A DNA stretch of 64,000 bases from Trichoplax adhaerens (lineage: Eukaryota > Placozoa > Uniplacotomia > Trichoplacea > Trichoplacidae): NCBI RefSeq assembly GCF_000150275.1, contig NW_002060946.1, positions 282,678-346,677 on the forward strand, read 5' to 3'. Positions 38,656 through 51,839 of the stretch are shown here, one piece after another (within the stretch, counting starts at the first letter, position 1; each line of letters starts with the position of its first letter). Both the position numbers and the translations under genes were made by a program. The notes under the pieces were generated by a model that worked only from the letters and a program-made list of their open reading frames with translations, did no database searches and was not told where the DNA came from.

Positions 38656-41600
38656 ATGGCAATGGTGCGCTCATGGCTGTTATTGGCAGCATTGATTCAA
38701 ATCGTTTTTGCATCCAAAGCTATCGTCGAATTGGACGATGATAATTACCATAATTTCGTGATTGGCAATAAGCTTGCTTTAGTGTATTTATGTAAGTTGT
38801 AACCATATTTAATCGACCTCTAGGATAGTTGGCCTTGGCCAATGCAATACTTTTAGCTTGTACAATGTATTCTTTATCGCTTTCGACATGGATTTCATTC
38901 TTGCCAAATTCACGATAGACCGAGTATGGATGGTATATTAGAGTAGTGTACCATTTTCATCATACAGTTGAATGACAACGTCGATCTGATCATCATTTTA
39001 TCGTTTTGTTATATGCAAGTTATGCCATTGGCATGATTCAATCAACAATGGCCTTTGCCCTTTTTCGTAGTATGACTTATTGCTTGTAGAATGAATCTAT
39101 TCTTCAGTGCTATTACGATGGATTACATCGTGATCGGATAGACTGCATAGGAGTATCGATGGTTACACTGTAGTAATAGGACATTTCTTTCATCCATAGT
39201 CTTATAGCAACATCGATCATGGCATGATAATACTGGAGATAGGACGATGACTGCAATTCAATCCTATTTATCTTCATAAACATGCTAGAGCTTGCTGTAC
39301 GACCCCATACCCTATTTCTGCCTACCTGCAAAATGTCTAGAAATAGCTTGAAAATAATTCTATACAACTAGTCCAGCTGTACATTCTATTTCTTGACTCC
39401 CAACCAAAGTACATAATCAATTGGATATCGTTACAGTATTGTAATTCCAACCATATTCATATCATTATTTTAGTAGTTTTTTTTTTATTGATGTACTATA
39501 ATTCACTTTTAAAACCGGCGAATGGAAAGTACCAAGAAACGATTGTATCAGCAGTATACATAAATTAACATACTATGATGCCAACATTATCATCATCCGA
39601 ATAAAAGAATCGGTTACTTTACGTTATGAACTATTGTCGATACCATCGTCAATGGAGATTTTACATTTACTTTACTGTACACAATCACAATTCAACATAG
39701 ATTGGAATATTCAATGAAAGAGAATGTAGCTTAGATATCCCTTTTATCATCATCATGATTTTAAGACCGTAATGAAATTCTTTAAACTCCCCAAAAATAT
39801 TCAATTTTATTTTATTATAGTGAATAAAATGGAACCCAGATGGCCATGTATTAATTAATTATGTATATTTTCAATGATTTGATCGCTAAATCATGCATAC
39901 TACACTATACAATCTCAATCTTCACTTTGACAAAAATCAATACCATGACAAACATGAGATAGGATATTAAAGGATAATACTCGTACAATATCATCAACTA
40001 TCCTACTCGTACTGTACATTCTTGGCTTTAATTTCTTACTTTTTATTATTTCTTAAAAATCAATGACGGTCTATAGATTTAATCGTACGTATAATAATTT
40101 TTTACATCATAAGCTATTATTCTAAGCACAAAATTACCTGAATAGTTAATTGATACCGTTAATATTAGATTCTCAATCATACTGTACATTACCGACTATC
40201 TGTTGTTAAGGGGCTAACCAACGTCAAATTTGGTGTAATTACATTTCTAACTCAACTAGCACAGCCCAAATTTGACTACAGAATTAATCAAAGTTAGCTA
40301 TCGCAAACAGTGATCCGAAAATGTCAACAGCGATAAAGACAAGGTTGTTCTCACAGTATTATGCATACTATAATAATGATTATTACTTCCCCATTATACG
40401 TGCAAAGTCGTTGAATTTTCCCTAATGAAGAATCGCGATTTATTGATATTTACTGTACAAGTGTACATCAAACTAACATTTTGACTTAGAAATGCTCTTT
40501 AACATGCAATCATCAGCAAGGTAGTTTTAAAACGCTTTGTTTACCTAAACAGTTGATGAAATCGTCACATATTGTAAGTTTACTTTCACTTTATTTTGTT
40601 CATATCTATAAAAAAAATGGCTTGATATGCTACGATACCGTCATCGACCGATCTCCATTTCAACATGTTTATAGCTTATAAATTGGATTGCAATATTACA
40701 ATATCTATTTTGCAAGCTCTATAGTCAACCACTATACGTATTTATTCATTATTAGCATTTTAATTCTACTCTTAAGTAATGGATAGAACAACGCACCAGT
40801 TCCCATCATTATAGGTTACATAATTTATTACAATAGGCATTTTCTCATGGCTTATGAAATTGATACTATTATTCTGAATTTACCGTATATCTTTATCTTC
40901 GTAAAATATCGAAGCTATCAGAATGGTAGTAATTTGTTCAGTTTTTGTAAACTAACTACGATGGTGATGAAGGCCTTAAAGATAAAGATCCTCTATTATA
41001 TACGTTGCAGTTATCGATGCCCGGCTCCATTTTACAAGAACTGCAATGTATGAATTCGATCATTGCCTCATACAGTATTATTTAAACTGTGACAAGTGCA
41101 CAGTAGTGATGAAATGGATGGTAAAGCTGGAGAAAATTTTCAGTTGATTTTTTATCTTTTCAGCAATTAAGTTAGTACCTTAATTTTTTATCCAAGTGCT
41201 GGATTCGGTAATGATGCTAAAACGCGAATCCTTTTTGCTGCAGCTATTCCATTACCTACTTCATTCCTTACGTTATCGCTATAATGTTTATATTAGACAA
41301 ACGTATGTCAGGATATGTCCATTACAACACAAAATATATCAGTTTAAGGCACCTTTTTGTAATCTCCAATCTCAATAGTATTAATTATCATGCGATATGT
41401 ACTCGCTGTCAGGATATTCAACCTAAGAATTAGCAAAGATTACTGACCAGTAGCCCTGCTCAGATAATTAATTCTAATCTGATGCTAAATACGTAGAATT
41501 GTATACCACCTTATTGTTATGTAAACAAAAAAATCAACGCATTGATAAAAGTAATATGGACTTGTAACTTTTCACTATCCGCAGCCTTATTCTCGTCTAA

Positions 41601-43665
41601 ATTAACAGTATAATCATTAATGATAGATGATACATGCTGTATACGCATCATCTGAAAATATGTTGTATCACTGTTTTTATCTTTGTTATAAAAAGGATAA
41701 TGAAGACGCTGCTGCCTACAAAGTACCTTGTATGTCCGCACTATGTTTAGAAATATTTTTAACTTTCATTTATTCATACCCTATACATAGTTGACTGGGA
41801 ATGCAGAAACTGCCAAGAGTTTAATCCATTGTATAATGAATTAGCCAAGGAGCTAAGTAGCACCGATAGCCAAGTAAAATTGGGAAAATTGGATGCGACT
41901 AAATATCGCCATTTGGCTGAGAAACATAACGTGGGAAGATTGCCAGCATTACTGTACTTTCGTAAGAGAGTACCACTATTATATACAGGTTAATTAGTTA
42001 AACAAATCAGTCAATGTTCTGCATTTGCTAAGCGGTAGATATTCTCAGTTGTAGGTTGATAGCAATAGAGCAGCAAAATCATGATCTTTGTATCCGTATT
42101 ACATTATGATTTTTACTAAACAATAACATACTTTAATAGGTAATTTAGCCGTAGATTCTATATCGATTTGGCTTGACGAAAATCGCAAAAGCTTCGTTCG
42201 TAGGCTTGATGAAGACAATTTCGAACACCTGACTCAGGCATCAACAGGGGCTACCACAGGAGACTGGTTAATACAATTGTAAGTGGACGCATTCTCTGAT
42301 AAAACGTTAACTCAATTTTAATAGGCAATATAATATTAACGTCATAAATTCACTGCGTATAGACTTTCAATGAATTAATAAAAGCAATTGCAATGATAAA
42401 GTTTAAAATTAATTTTGAAGTTACATTGAATTAGAATTTGATAAATTGATTTAGATATCAATTTTGCTGATAAAAATTCTTGGTTTTTAGTTAAACAGTA
42501 GAGTAAAATAAAATGAATTTGTTTAGCATGCGGTATAAAATTATAGCATAATAGTTGAAGATAGTTAACAAATGCTGAGATTAGGCTATAAAGTAGCTCA
42601 CTACTTCTTTGCTATGACTAGTGACTACGTCATATTGAAGGCAAAAGGCTTGTCTTTAGTGTTGTACTAGAGTGAAAACAAATCTGTAGTGAATGCAACG
42701 TAAAATTTTATTATAACAGCTGCAAACACAGTTAGTAAATACTGCAACTTAATTCACCAGTAGCTCACTATTTCTTTACTACTATAGTTTTGTCGTAAAA
42801 GGTTATTCCCACAGCGGCTAGATTATACGTTGTACTGTATGTTTGACTGTCATTGCTATTAGGCACCGCTAGTAGCTATATATCAGCGAATTAGTGTTGA
42901 TTTAAAATTTGTTTTGAAAAAGTGCTGGCGATGGATAATGCGTAATACTATAGGATACAAACCTTTCGTTAACTTTTCTGATAATTATCCGTTTGCTTAT
43001 TGATCACGTCTTATATTTTAAAACATGACAGCTAAGCCTTTCACATTATCTATTAATAGTGAGCTAGTAACTAATTCAGGTAGTAATGATCAATTGTTTA
43101 TATCTTAGCGCCAGTCCTGGATGTGAAGCATGTAAGCTTGTTCGTGCTAATTGGGAAGCGGTTGCTAGTCATTTACGGCGAAAGATGAATATAGCAACGG
43201 TGGATCTATCGGTTAATCAAGGTATTTTATTCATCGAGAAAAATGTTTGCTTGCGTCAAATGATTTATTATGATTTCACCATTTTCGATAGGTCTAGCTA
43301 GACGTTTTAAAATTCATCAAACTCCAACCGTTATACTATTCCGTCATGGTAGTCGATATACTTACAAGACTCATAATAACGATTATACATTTTACCCAAT
43401 AGTAGCTTTCGCTACTGAAGATTACAGAAAGGTCAAAGCTGTCACTGTTGAGGGCAAGAAAGGATTCTTTTCTGAACTATGGGGGTCACTCTCTTTTAAT
43501 TTTAACATTTTTACGGTATTATACATCTGTTTCGCATTGATTGCAATAGTAATAGTAGTAGCATGTGTATGTGCGTGCAAATTAGCAGCAGAAGACAATA
43601 TCGATGAAGCCAATGACGAAGAAAGTGAAGATGAATCAGATACTGAAGATAAGAAAGAAAAGTAA
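38656..43665 (+). CDS. Transmembrane protein with two thioredoxin-like domains (PDI/TMX-like)
   Basis: Five exons, 38656-38791, 41791-41988, 42140-42278, 43109-43221 and 43292-43665, join in phase to 319 residues. A signal peptide (MAMVRSWLLLAALIQIVFASKA) is followed by a first thioredoxin fold with WECRNCQEF as its CxxC site and cis-Pro in GRLPALLYF. A second fold has SPGCEACKL and cis-Pro in QTPTVILF. After it come one membrane helix (IFTVLYICFALIAIVIVVAC) and an acidic cytosolic tail ending in DTEDKKEK. This architecture fits an ER membrane oxidoreductase of the TMX/PDI superfamily. Both active sites (CRNC, CEAC) differ from canonical CGHC, so redox behaviour may be unusual. Intron 1 is about 3 kb, far larger than the other introns here. 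I do not recognise a specific orthologue. Confidence 0.85.
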
Positions 43666-44479
43666 AACGATATTAAGTTTATCCCAAATTTTTATTGACA
43701 GTTCCTAAATGTTTTATGTACGACCGGCTATACCCAGTCAGCAAACGGAACCTTACTTAACTGTATAGCACGATACCTATCAATCCAGCCACCTATCACA
43801 TTTTCTTTCCATTTCAATTAAAGTTTCACAATTAATATTATATAATTAATCGACGAAATACCTACTATAAGATCGGACGTCACATCATCGTGTCAACAAT
43901 GTCACATTATAGGATGTAGGTTCAGATCTCTTTCCGTTCAGTTATTATTATAAACTGTTATTTATTCGTACTTTGTATGATTGTGCGTTGAAATCACGTC
44001 CACCAATAAAAGACTTATTTACCTCACGAGTATTAATAAGGTTTTAATAAAATTTATGATGAGATTGATTGTAGCAAGTAAACAATTATTAGAATCGACT
44101 AGCATCATCAAACTTTAACTGAAGTACTAATTAATTAATAAAATGAAAGAATATCTTAGAAGGAATGCTCTACAGTAGTGCAAATCTGCACAATTACAAA
44201 AACATTTTTAAGAGAAACAGTTTTCATAAAGCTCGAGTAATAAGGCTTATATTATAAATCAGATATTGTTACAGTGATAGTATAGTAGTAGGTAGTCACT
44301 AATACCAATAATAAAAAGCTACGATCGGATATTATAGTTATCGTTATAGGAATAACAATTGACTGTGAGCGCATTGACTTTCATCAAATAATCGCACAGC
44401 GTACAGACCAGTGCAGGTCATGACACAAGTTTGATAGGTTGCAAAAAAGGTTAAGAACGCAAGCAACGCCAACAGTGCA
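43666..44479. other. Convergent spacer (thioredoxin-like gene / DUT)
   Basis: About 0.8 kb, AT-rich, no exon seen. Plus-strand AATAAA near 44006 and others downstream could end the thioredoxin-like transcript. Confidence 0.5.
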
Positions 44480-46053
44480 TTACTTAGAGCCAGTAGAACC
44501 AAAACCACCAGCACCTCGATCTGTTTCGTCTAGATCCTAACCCAAGTAAGATAGTTGAAGATAACAATTCAAAATTAATTATCATGGAGTACAACTGATC
44601 ACCATTCCGATCACACCTTCAATATATCATAACAATGAATAACTGCTCATTTAAACATTATTACCACATTGTACACCACTATCACGACCGTTGTCTATTT
44701 GATATTAAGAAAAATAAGACTACAGCATTGTATTATCATCAATATCATATAAATACACTAGCCAATGCCAATCCCAGGACTGACCAATATCGGGTATTGA
44801 TCAAAGCTCTTATACATTTCATTGCGTACCTCACACTCTTCCAGAGGGGCAATAAGTATTCTTTCTAATATTAATTGAGCGATTCGTTCACCCTTGCTCA
44901 CTAAACCAAAAACAATCATGAAATATGCAACTACATTAGTGAAAGGTTACAATAACATCCCATATACCCGCAGCTAAAGCGATAAGAAAACAAACCTGAA
45001 AACTCTTCTTTTCCATGATTAAATAACACAACTCCGACATTGCCCCTATAATCCTGGTCAATTACACCAGCTAAAAGAAAATTATCTTCTATTAGTCCAC
45101 TAATACAGACAAATGTTGCAGGCAATCGCAGGTTGTAATCACAATGTTAAAAGTCGGTCGTCATTTATTAATCTGTCCTGCAGTATACTGTACATCGTAC
45201 AGTTACTTGGCAGGGTTACCGACATAACATGGAAATAACGTAGTCTACTTGACTCAATCCAAGCTGTATTCTTACCGCCAACATCAATATGCTTCTTGAC
45301 GGCGAGTCCGGAACGTGGTGCTAAACAATCAACCGATTAGAATGAATAACAGCTCCATTATTAAGGATTACTACTTAAGCATAACTACTACAACAATACT
45401 CAATCCTAGAGGTACTGTATTTCCATTTACAAAGGTGAAATCATCATTATTAACCCGATAGCGTCTTCGAACATAAGTAGTCAAATGTTAGCAATATTCC
45501 TAAGCTGTCATCTAGCTCGTAGTTTGATTGCTAGCGATTCAACTAGCCAACATGCGTACATACCTACTCTTCCATAACAGCCAGCAGGTACAGCAATTGC
45601 GATATCGGTCTTAATGACAGCCTTCCCATGAGGTGGAATTACGCTTTGCTCTGCACTGATGACGGAAAAAAAGGACAAATATGACTACATCCCCTATCTA
45701 ATCTTGTTGCAAATGCTTCTGTGTTATATACTTGTAGCAACAACACTAGAATAACATTGTCAATGAAGTGAATATTTGATACATGAAGTTCGACTAAAAT
45801 AGCAAGTGAAGTGGATTTCATCGACGATCTTTTCAATCCTTGTACGTTCTATCAATGATCATTTTGAACACCAGCTCAATCAAATGCAACTACATCAGAT
45901 CAAATGTCTTGCAGCGAACCTGTAAAGATCATAACCCGCCGCTTGAGCGGAGCCACGCTTCGGTGCAGTAGCATTCTCCGATAACTTTTTAAACCTTAAG
46001 GTAATTTCAGGCTGACTGGTTCCGTTCGAGTGGTTATCTAATTTTTCAGACAT
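44480..46053 (-). CDS. DUT: Deoxyuridine 5'-triphosphate nucleotidohydrolase (dUTPase)
   Basis: Cellular trimeric dUTPase hydrolyses dUTP to dUMP and pyrophosphate, keeping uracil out of DNA and supplying dTMP synthesis. Six minus-strand exons, 45920-46053, 45564-45655, 45276-45320, 44996-45070, 44830-44900 and 44480-44536, join in phase to 157 residues. All five family motifs are present: I GYDLYSA (from 40), II PRSGLA (77-82), [17 protein letters not shown] with catalytic-site Asp95 and Tyr98, [11 protein letters not shown], and [12 protein letters not shown] (145-155). An in-frame ATG at 46089 would add 12 residues (MYVVERDQ...); I prefer Met 46053 because MSEK... resembles the short nuclear form. 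Promoter side is shared with LSM7. Confidence 0.95.
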
Positions 46054-47858
46054 GATTAATTTTTTTTGATCTCTTTCTACAACATACATGATTAAGTACG
46101 GTATAGCACAACCGAAGATGACAAAATCACTTTACTATCCGACTGATCTAACGTAAGTTAAAGCTTTGATGGACAACTTTTATTAATTAAGGCAACACGA
46201 TGATCGTCGATTGGACAAGATTGGGGACCTTGATTGTTATTGCAGCTTGGCGCCAAATGCGAGCATATGCATAAATTATAATTTATATTTGCATATGCAC
46301 TGTACTCATGATGCTGGGGCCTCCTTTTCAATCCTATTGGACAATAATGATTTGCAGTACTGTACAGTATGAGACGGTGTACTATTTCAGTCTTTCGGCG
46401 GAGTAAAATGACCAATTCAAGTAACCGGCCTGCAAAATTGGACCGCTCGTTTTCTATGCTTCCCTCTTCTTTCATCGGCTTGTACAGTAGTCGTCGTCCC
46501 CTACTTCGGTCTTTGGATCTCTGCCGATGTGGCGATGTACACAAGAAATCGCCGTCATTTCAATGACTGTAATGACTGTACTATGATTTTGATATCATTG
46601 CAAAGTGTAAAGGAAGCAATAATAAAAGACGAGCATCATTGCAAAATAAAGCTTTTGATATATTGGAGAGGCTTATTGCCCTTATTACTACTGTATTTTT
46701 ACTTTAGTTTTACAACAGATGACTTAACGACTTTGTATTCAGTCTAAAGAATCCCAAAGTTTTTCACTGCAATACACTCTGCTCAGTAGCAATGAGGTGT
46801 CCATCTGTATACAGTAAAGTACAGTATCGGCGACCATCTACTCCTCTAATGCGCTTGACTTCAATACGATCGGAGAAGCAATTTAAAAGGTTAATTATAC
46901 AGTATGCACAACTAGGTGTGCGGGTTTGGCAAAGTTTAAAATCAATCGTAAATACTGTACTGTCATCTTGGAGTTGTTAGCAATCTATAGAGCAGTCCTA
47001 AAAGCTAGTTCCATTACATATAAAGAGGACGGCACGGCACCTATAGCTGCAGATTTGGCCAGCACGCTGTGCATTACTGTACTTACATGCCATCTGAAGG
47101 ATCGTAAAATAGCGTGGTGCAGCAGGTAAAGGTCGATTTCTGAAGAATGTCTTCATAAGTTGGTACCAAATTATCATTTCTCACTGGCAGCAAGCTACAG
47201 TATGTAGAGTACTTGGCAGGAATAGCTGGAACTTGTTGAAAAGCACAATATCAACGAGCAATATTACTACGGATTAGAATTGATATAACATTGCGTCCAT
47301 TGGACCTCAAAATGTACTTGTGCTCTATTCACCATACTGTAGAATTATGTACACCAGTAGATCTGTTCATTCACTCACTGAACTATAGCTGACTTCGGCA
47401 TTAGCAATTTCCTGTACCTCGGTCTGCTTCTCAATCAGATGCAGCGTTTCTGTCTAGCGAGTTAATTTTGATTCGATTGGATCTCGCCATCCCGCATCTA
47501 CCCTACTCATCTATTCCCCCTACAATTTGGGCAGAAATAAATAAATAAAAAAAATAAAATAGAAAATTAAAATTACTGGCTGAATTGATCTAATGATTTA
47601 CAGTAGACTACAGTATGCAGTGTATGGTACTGTAGCATGAAGTACTGTACACTCTGGCTGGAAAGTAGTTGGAGTCGTGACTGTAGAGTAGCGCATCCAT
47701 TATCATACTTTGTATGCATAATATTGCAATGAATCATACAGTATATAGTCAGCTTGCAATCCGAGTCATTGTATTACTGTATACTACTCATGGGTCGGCG
47801 AGCTCGATTGCGCACACTCTTCAAAGCTGTAAAGCAACCATCATCGATCTAATCCGCC
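46054..47858. other. Divergent intergenic region (DUT / LSM7)
   Basis: About 1.8 kb. It holds an imperfect 36-bp palindrome at 46263-46298, bounded by GCATATGC on both sides around an AT-rich centre and including an octamer ATTTGCAT (46287-46294), about 235 bp upstream of the DUT start. GTAC-palindrome pieces occur around 46355 and 47610-47650. ORFs here have no recognisable domain. Confidence 0.5.
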
Positions 47859-49433
47859 ATGACAGTGAGTCTGCTAGCTGAATTGGAAATAATATTAAGC
47901 AAAAAGAATGGACTATTACACTTAGTTCCATCGTTAGACGTGTATGTTAATGTTTAGTGTGATATTTCCATGATTTTTTACCCTTGCAATTTTAGGGACC
48001 TCCGGAGAAAAAGAAAAGAGAGAGTATCGTTGATCTGCAAAAGCATATCGATAAGAAAGTTCGCGTTAAATTTCAAGGTGGCCGAGAAGGTGATTCTGCA
48101 AGTAGATGATGCTATTCCTTGATATCAGTAGACTTTGCAAAGTAGTTTATATACAATAATGGAATACTGCTAATGGTAAAAGCAGTTTACTATGGTTAGA
48201 TTGTGTCAATTTTATAAACAGTATCATAAGTGTACTTCGAAACGTCAGCATCATGTCAAGTTAGTTACTGCAAATTGAATTTGTTGAGCTTATATACGTA
48301 AAGAGAGAGAGAGAGAGATGTACTTAAACAGTAGATATTTCTTTGCTTAGAATGGACCAAAGCAAAGTAGAGGATTATTATAACATAGATGAGAATTGAA
48401 ATCCACTCAAATCTCACTTTTTTTCCATCATTTTACTCGACTTACTCATCATGAAAGTGATTTGCATTTGATTCCATAATTAATTCCTAAATGGACATCC
48501 AGTTTTATGAACGTAAAATTAGATGCTTATAAAAGCTGCACGCCAGTACAACGACATCTTTACTAATGGTTAATAGAGCTTGGCCGCAATAATACCGTTG
48601 TCATAACGAGATCATGCGAGCGCCTCAATTCCATTGTATGGTCTAGAGTTTAGAGGAGTTTCATATTTGTCTTGCACATTATAGGACTGTAGGTAATGTA
48701 CTAATGTCAACGTATTACAATACAACGCAATGGTAAAATAAGACAACGAAGGAAAGCTAGTCTTAATTTACAAACTGAAGAAACGAGCATTGAAAATGGG
48801 CATTCTTCGAAATCAAATTATGTCTGTAGTTAACACTTAGTATTGTACAGTATGTTAGGGAGTACGATCTTTTGCCAAGGCGGCTGTCATGAGCTAATAG
48901 TGTTAAAGGTTGACGATTTTAAAAGTGCTAAATAGATATTGTAGACGATTAAAGTGCTTTATGAAAGATCACTAAACAATCTTCGCTTTAATACGTACTG
49001 TACGTATTTATCCACAATTATAATTTCGTTTGAAAACAAGATTTTCAGTTACACAAAATGCTTGGATAGTAATTTTCATTTTTCATGACCATCAGCTATA
49101 GGCATTCTGAAAGGTTATGATCCGTTATTGAACTTGGTACTTGATAATGCTGTAGAAAATTTACGTGGTAAGGAAGCTGAATGAGCTATTCTTGAATTCA
49201 ATGTGACCTATTACTCTACCACTTTTCTTACTACAGCGTAGATCGCACACCAATATAATTCATAAATAAAACATCGTGGTTATTTTTCTTTTCCAGATTT
49301 CGAAGATTTATCACGAATTAGTAACGAAACAAGACAATTAGGATTAGTGGTTTGTCGAGGCACTTCTGTAGTAGTGATTAGCCCTAATGACGGTATCGAA
49401 GAGATTGCCAATCCATTCGTCCAAGCAGAGTGA
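47859..49433 (+). CDS. LSM7: U6 snRNA-associated Sm-like protein LSm7
   Basis: LSm7 is a subunit of the LSm2-8 ring on the U6 snRNA 3' end and of the cytoplasmic LSm1-7 mRNA-decay ring. Exons are 47859-47864 (only ATGACA), 47996-48089, 49096-49167 and 49297-49433, coding 102 residues, against 103 in human. Sm1 motif: IDKKVRVKFQGGREAIGILKGYDPLLNLVLD. Sm2: LGLVVCRGTSVVVISP. At the second junction two acceptors are possible (49095 and 49101); the first gives GREAIGILKG, matching the human GREASGILKG, so I chose it. Intron 2 is about 1 kb and includes an (AG)n run near 48303. The gene is divergent from DUT and convergent with the CDC42SE-like gene. Confidence 0.96.
48301..48319. repeat. (AG)n microsatellite in LSM7 intron 2
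   Basis: A short AG dinucleotide run within the second intron of LSM7. Confidence 0.9.
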
Positions 49434-51839
49434 GATGGATGTCAACTGTACCTATTTTATTTAATGTCATTATTTACTTCCCTTAGGAACGAAATTTGAA
49501 TTGTAATTATTAAATTCATCCTAATACCCGAGATAATACAGCGCAATTTACTAGGCTATACTCGTATGTTGATCAAACGTGGTCATTGGTGTTAGACCGT
49601 GTAGAGATAGGTAGAATTCATCATTGTCCTTCTATAACTGTACAGTGTTCACTAATTATCCGTTGAGTTTACATCTGGTACATTTTGCTGCCAGAATCGA
49701 TAAAATGTTAAATACCATCGGATCTACCAATAAACATAACTTGTAATAAAAGATTTCAAGATTCACTTTCACCCTCGAATAGGCTTAATTTGCATGCAAC
49801 TATAACTTCATATGCACGCATAATATACGTATGTATCTAAAGTTGTCGCCATCAGATCTACAAATAAACATAACATGTAATAAAAGATTTCAAGATTCAC
49901 TTTCTCCCTCAAATAGGCTTAATTTGCATGCAACTCTAACTTGATATGCACGCATAATATACGTATGTATCTGAAGTTATCGCTTGCAATTTACATATGG
50001 TGCTATAGTACAGAAATGCCGTTCACGTAATGAAATGTAATAGGTTCTACGCACTTTTAACCAGAAATGGTTGATGCATGCATATCGTAAACTACTAGGT
50101 AAATGTCATCTATCTGTAGTATTTAGTTTTCGACTTTAAGTTACCTGAAACTGTTTGATCTACAGTATGCATGAAGTATGTAGACAATATATACCAGAAG
50201 TAAAAACCAAATCTACTACTTAGTACGCGTCTAGAGTACAGATTTTCTTTTAAATGCGTGTAGAGAGCTTGCTAGCTCATAACTTTTGTTATGGCACCAA
50301 ACATGATGATACGTAACAAATCAGTAATCTAGGTACGTATTTCTATAATAAAGTGAAACAAATTCGCCCATCATACCGACGGTAGCTCTTCTTCAAAATG
50401 AGGGTGATACAGGAAATCCAATTAATAAATATTCAGTTAAAAAATGTGACGTGGCTATACCGAATTATAGAAATAAAAATCTATACCAATAAAGCAAGCC
50501 ATTAAATTTGATTTACGAAAGTTTGCAATATATTGCGAGAGAAAATGTGTACAGTACAGGAATAAATTATCAAAGCTATCAAGACATCAAAAATTCAAGT
50601 TTACATTGTGTTAATGTACGTATTCCTAAGTATTTCATGCACATTTCTTAGCCCGATATAGAGCAGTATCGATAAATCAAGCTTAATACTATTATCTTCC
50701 GGTTTTATCGTTGCAAATTCTAACACAGTGCGCATACTGCATTGTATACAAGTAATTGTACACGCGTATACGTAGTATTTTACTGGGAATTTTACTTATT
50801 TCTGTCAGTGCATACAAATGTGTAATATAGCTGTCGGCATACTCTAGTAAATCAGCATTAAGTGTACATACATCAAATTAGATAATTTATTAAACACTAA
50901 ATACTAACTAAGCTACTCTAATGTAGAAAATTTAGTTACGATCAGATAGTAATTAGCTATCTTGCGCATTCATTCCAATCGATACAATCAGACTTAGTCC
51001 TTTATTACAGTGTACGATGATGCAAAACGATACAGCTGCTGTATGCCTGTATAAGAGAGTTTTCATGAATTTTAGCCAAAAAAAATAGCCAACACCTTGA
51101 AGTAACAGTTCAAGGCTTTTGTTCATATAATATGTACTGTAACAAGTAAATTCTGAACAAATTTTAAGATATAGCAAAAGATAGGATTGTAAAATAAGCA
51201 GGTTATCGGTCATGAGTACTACAGTAGGTAAAGAACAATAATTATAATTTAACTATTATAAACTTTCAGAAAATATTGAAACAGAGTGACTGCATTTATT
51301 GATTAACCGGTAAGACTCTAGTGTAGCAGTTTTATGTAAAGCAGTTACATTACCAAAAGTTATAAACGATACTGATAATAGTAGTGCAGTATATTGAATT
51401 TGTTCAAAAAGTGACTGATACGATAAGGCCTTCAAATACGGTATTCGTTCGAATATGAATTGCTAGAAGTGCTAAATGCTCACTACAATAGCTATTATCG
51501 ACACATACTGTAGGCAGCTCTGCTGTCTAGTTAAACTAAACTATAACATTTCAATAAATATCCCACATCGAGAACTTTATATTATCATAGAGGTATCAAC
51601 GATTATTATTGAATACTACTAAACTGTTAACAAACGGGCCATTATAGCACAGATATGGAGAATATACTGCATTATTTACGGAACATAGCTAACTGCTTCC
51701 GTTATAATACTGATACCGTAGTCAAGAACTCATTGTTTATATTTTCACAGCAATAAGTCAAATAAACTAATATACATCAAAGTATTGATACTGGATATTC
51801 CAGTCATATTAATAATAAGATTGGCGACTTGTAAGAAAA
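49434..51839. other. Convergent spacer (LSM7 / CDC42SE-like)
   Basis: About 2.4 kb with no exon found. It includes a 134-bp tandem duplication at 49715-49982. The 86-codon minus ORF near 50953-51213 has no domain, and I treat it as chance; it could also be 3' UTR of the CDC42SE-like gene. Confidence 0.5.
49715..49982. repeat. Tandem duplication, two copies of 134 bp
   Basis: Copies at 49715-49848 and 49849-49982 begin CCATCRGATCTAC and end CGTATGTATCTRAAGTTRTCG. They differ at only about ten positions, so the duplication looks recent. Non-coding. Confidence 0.93.
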
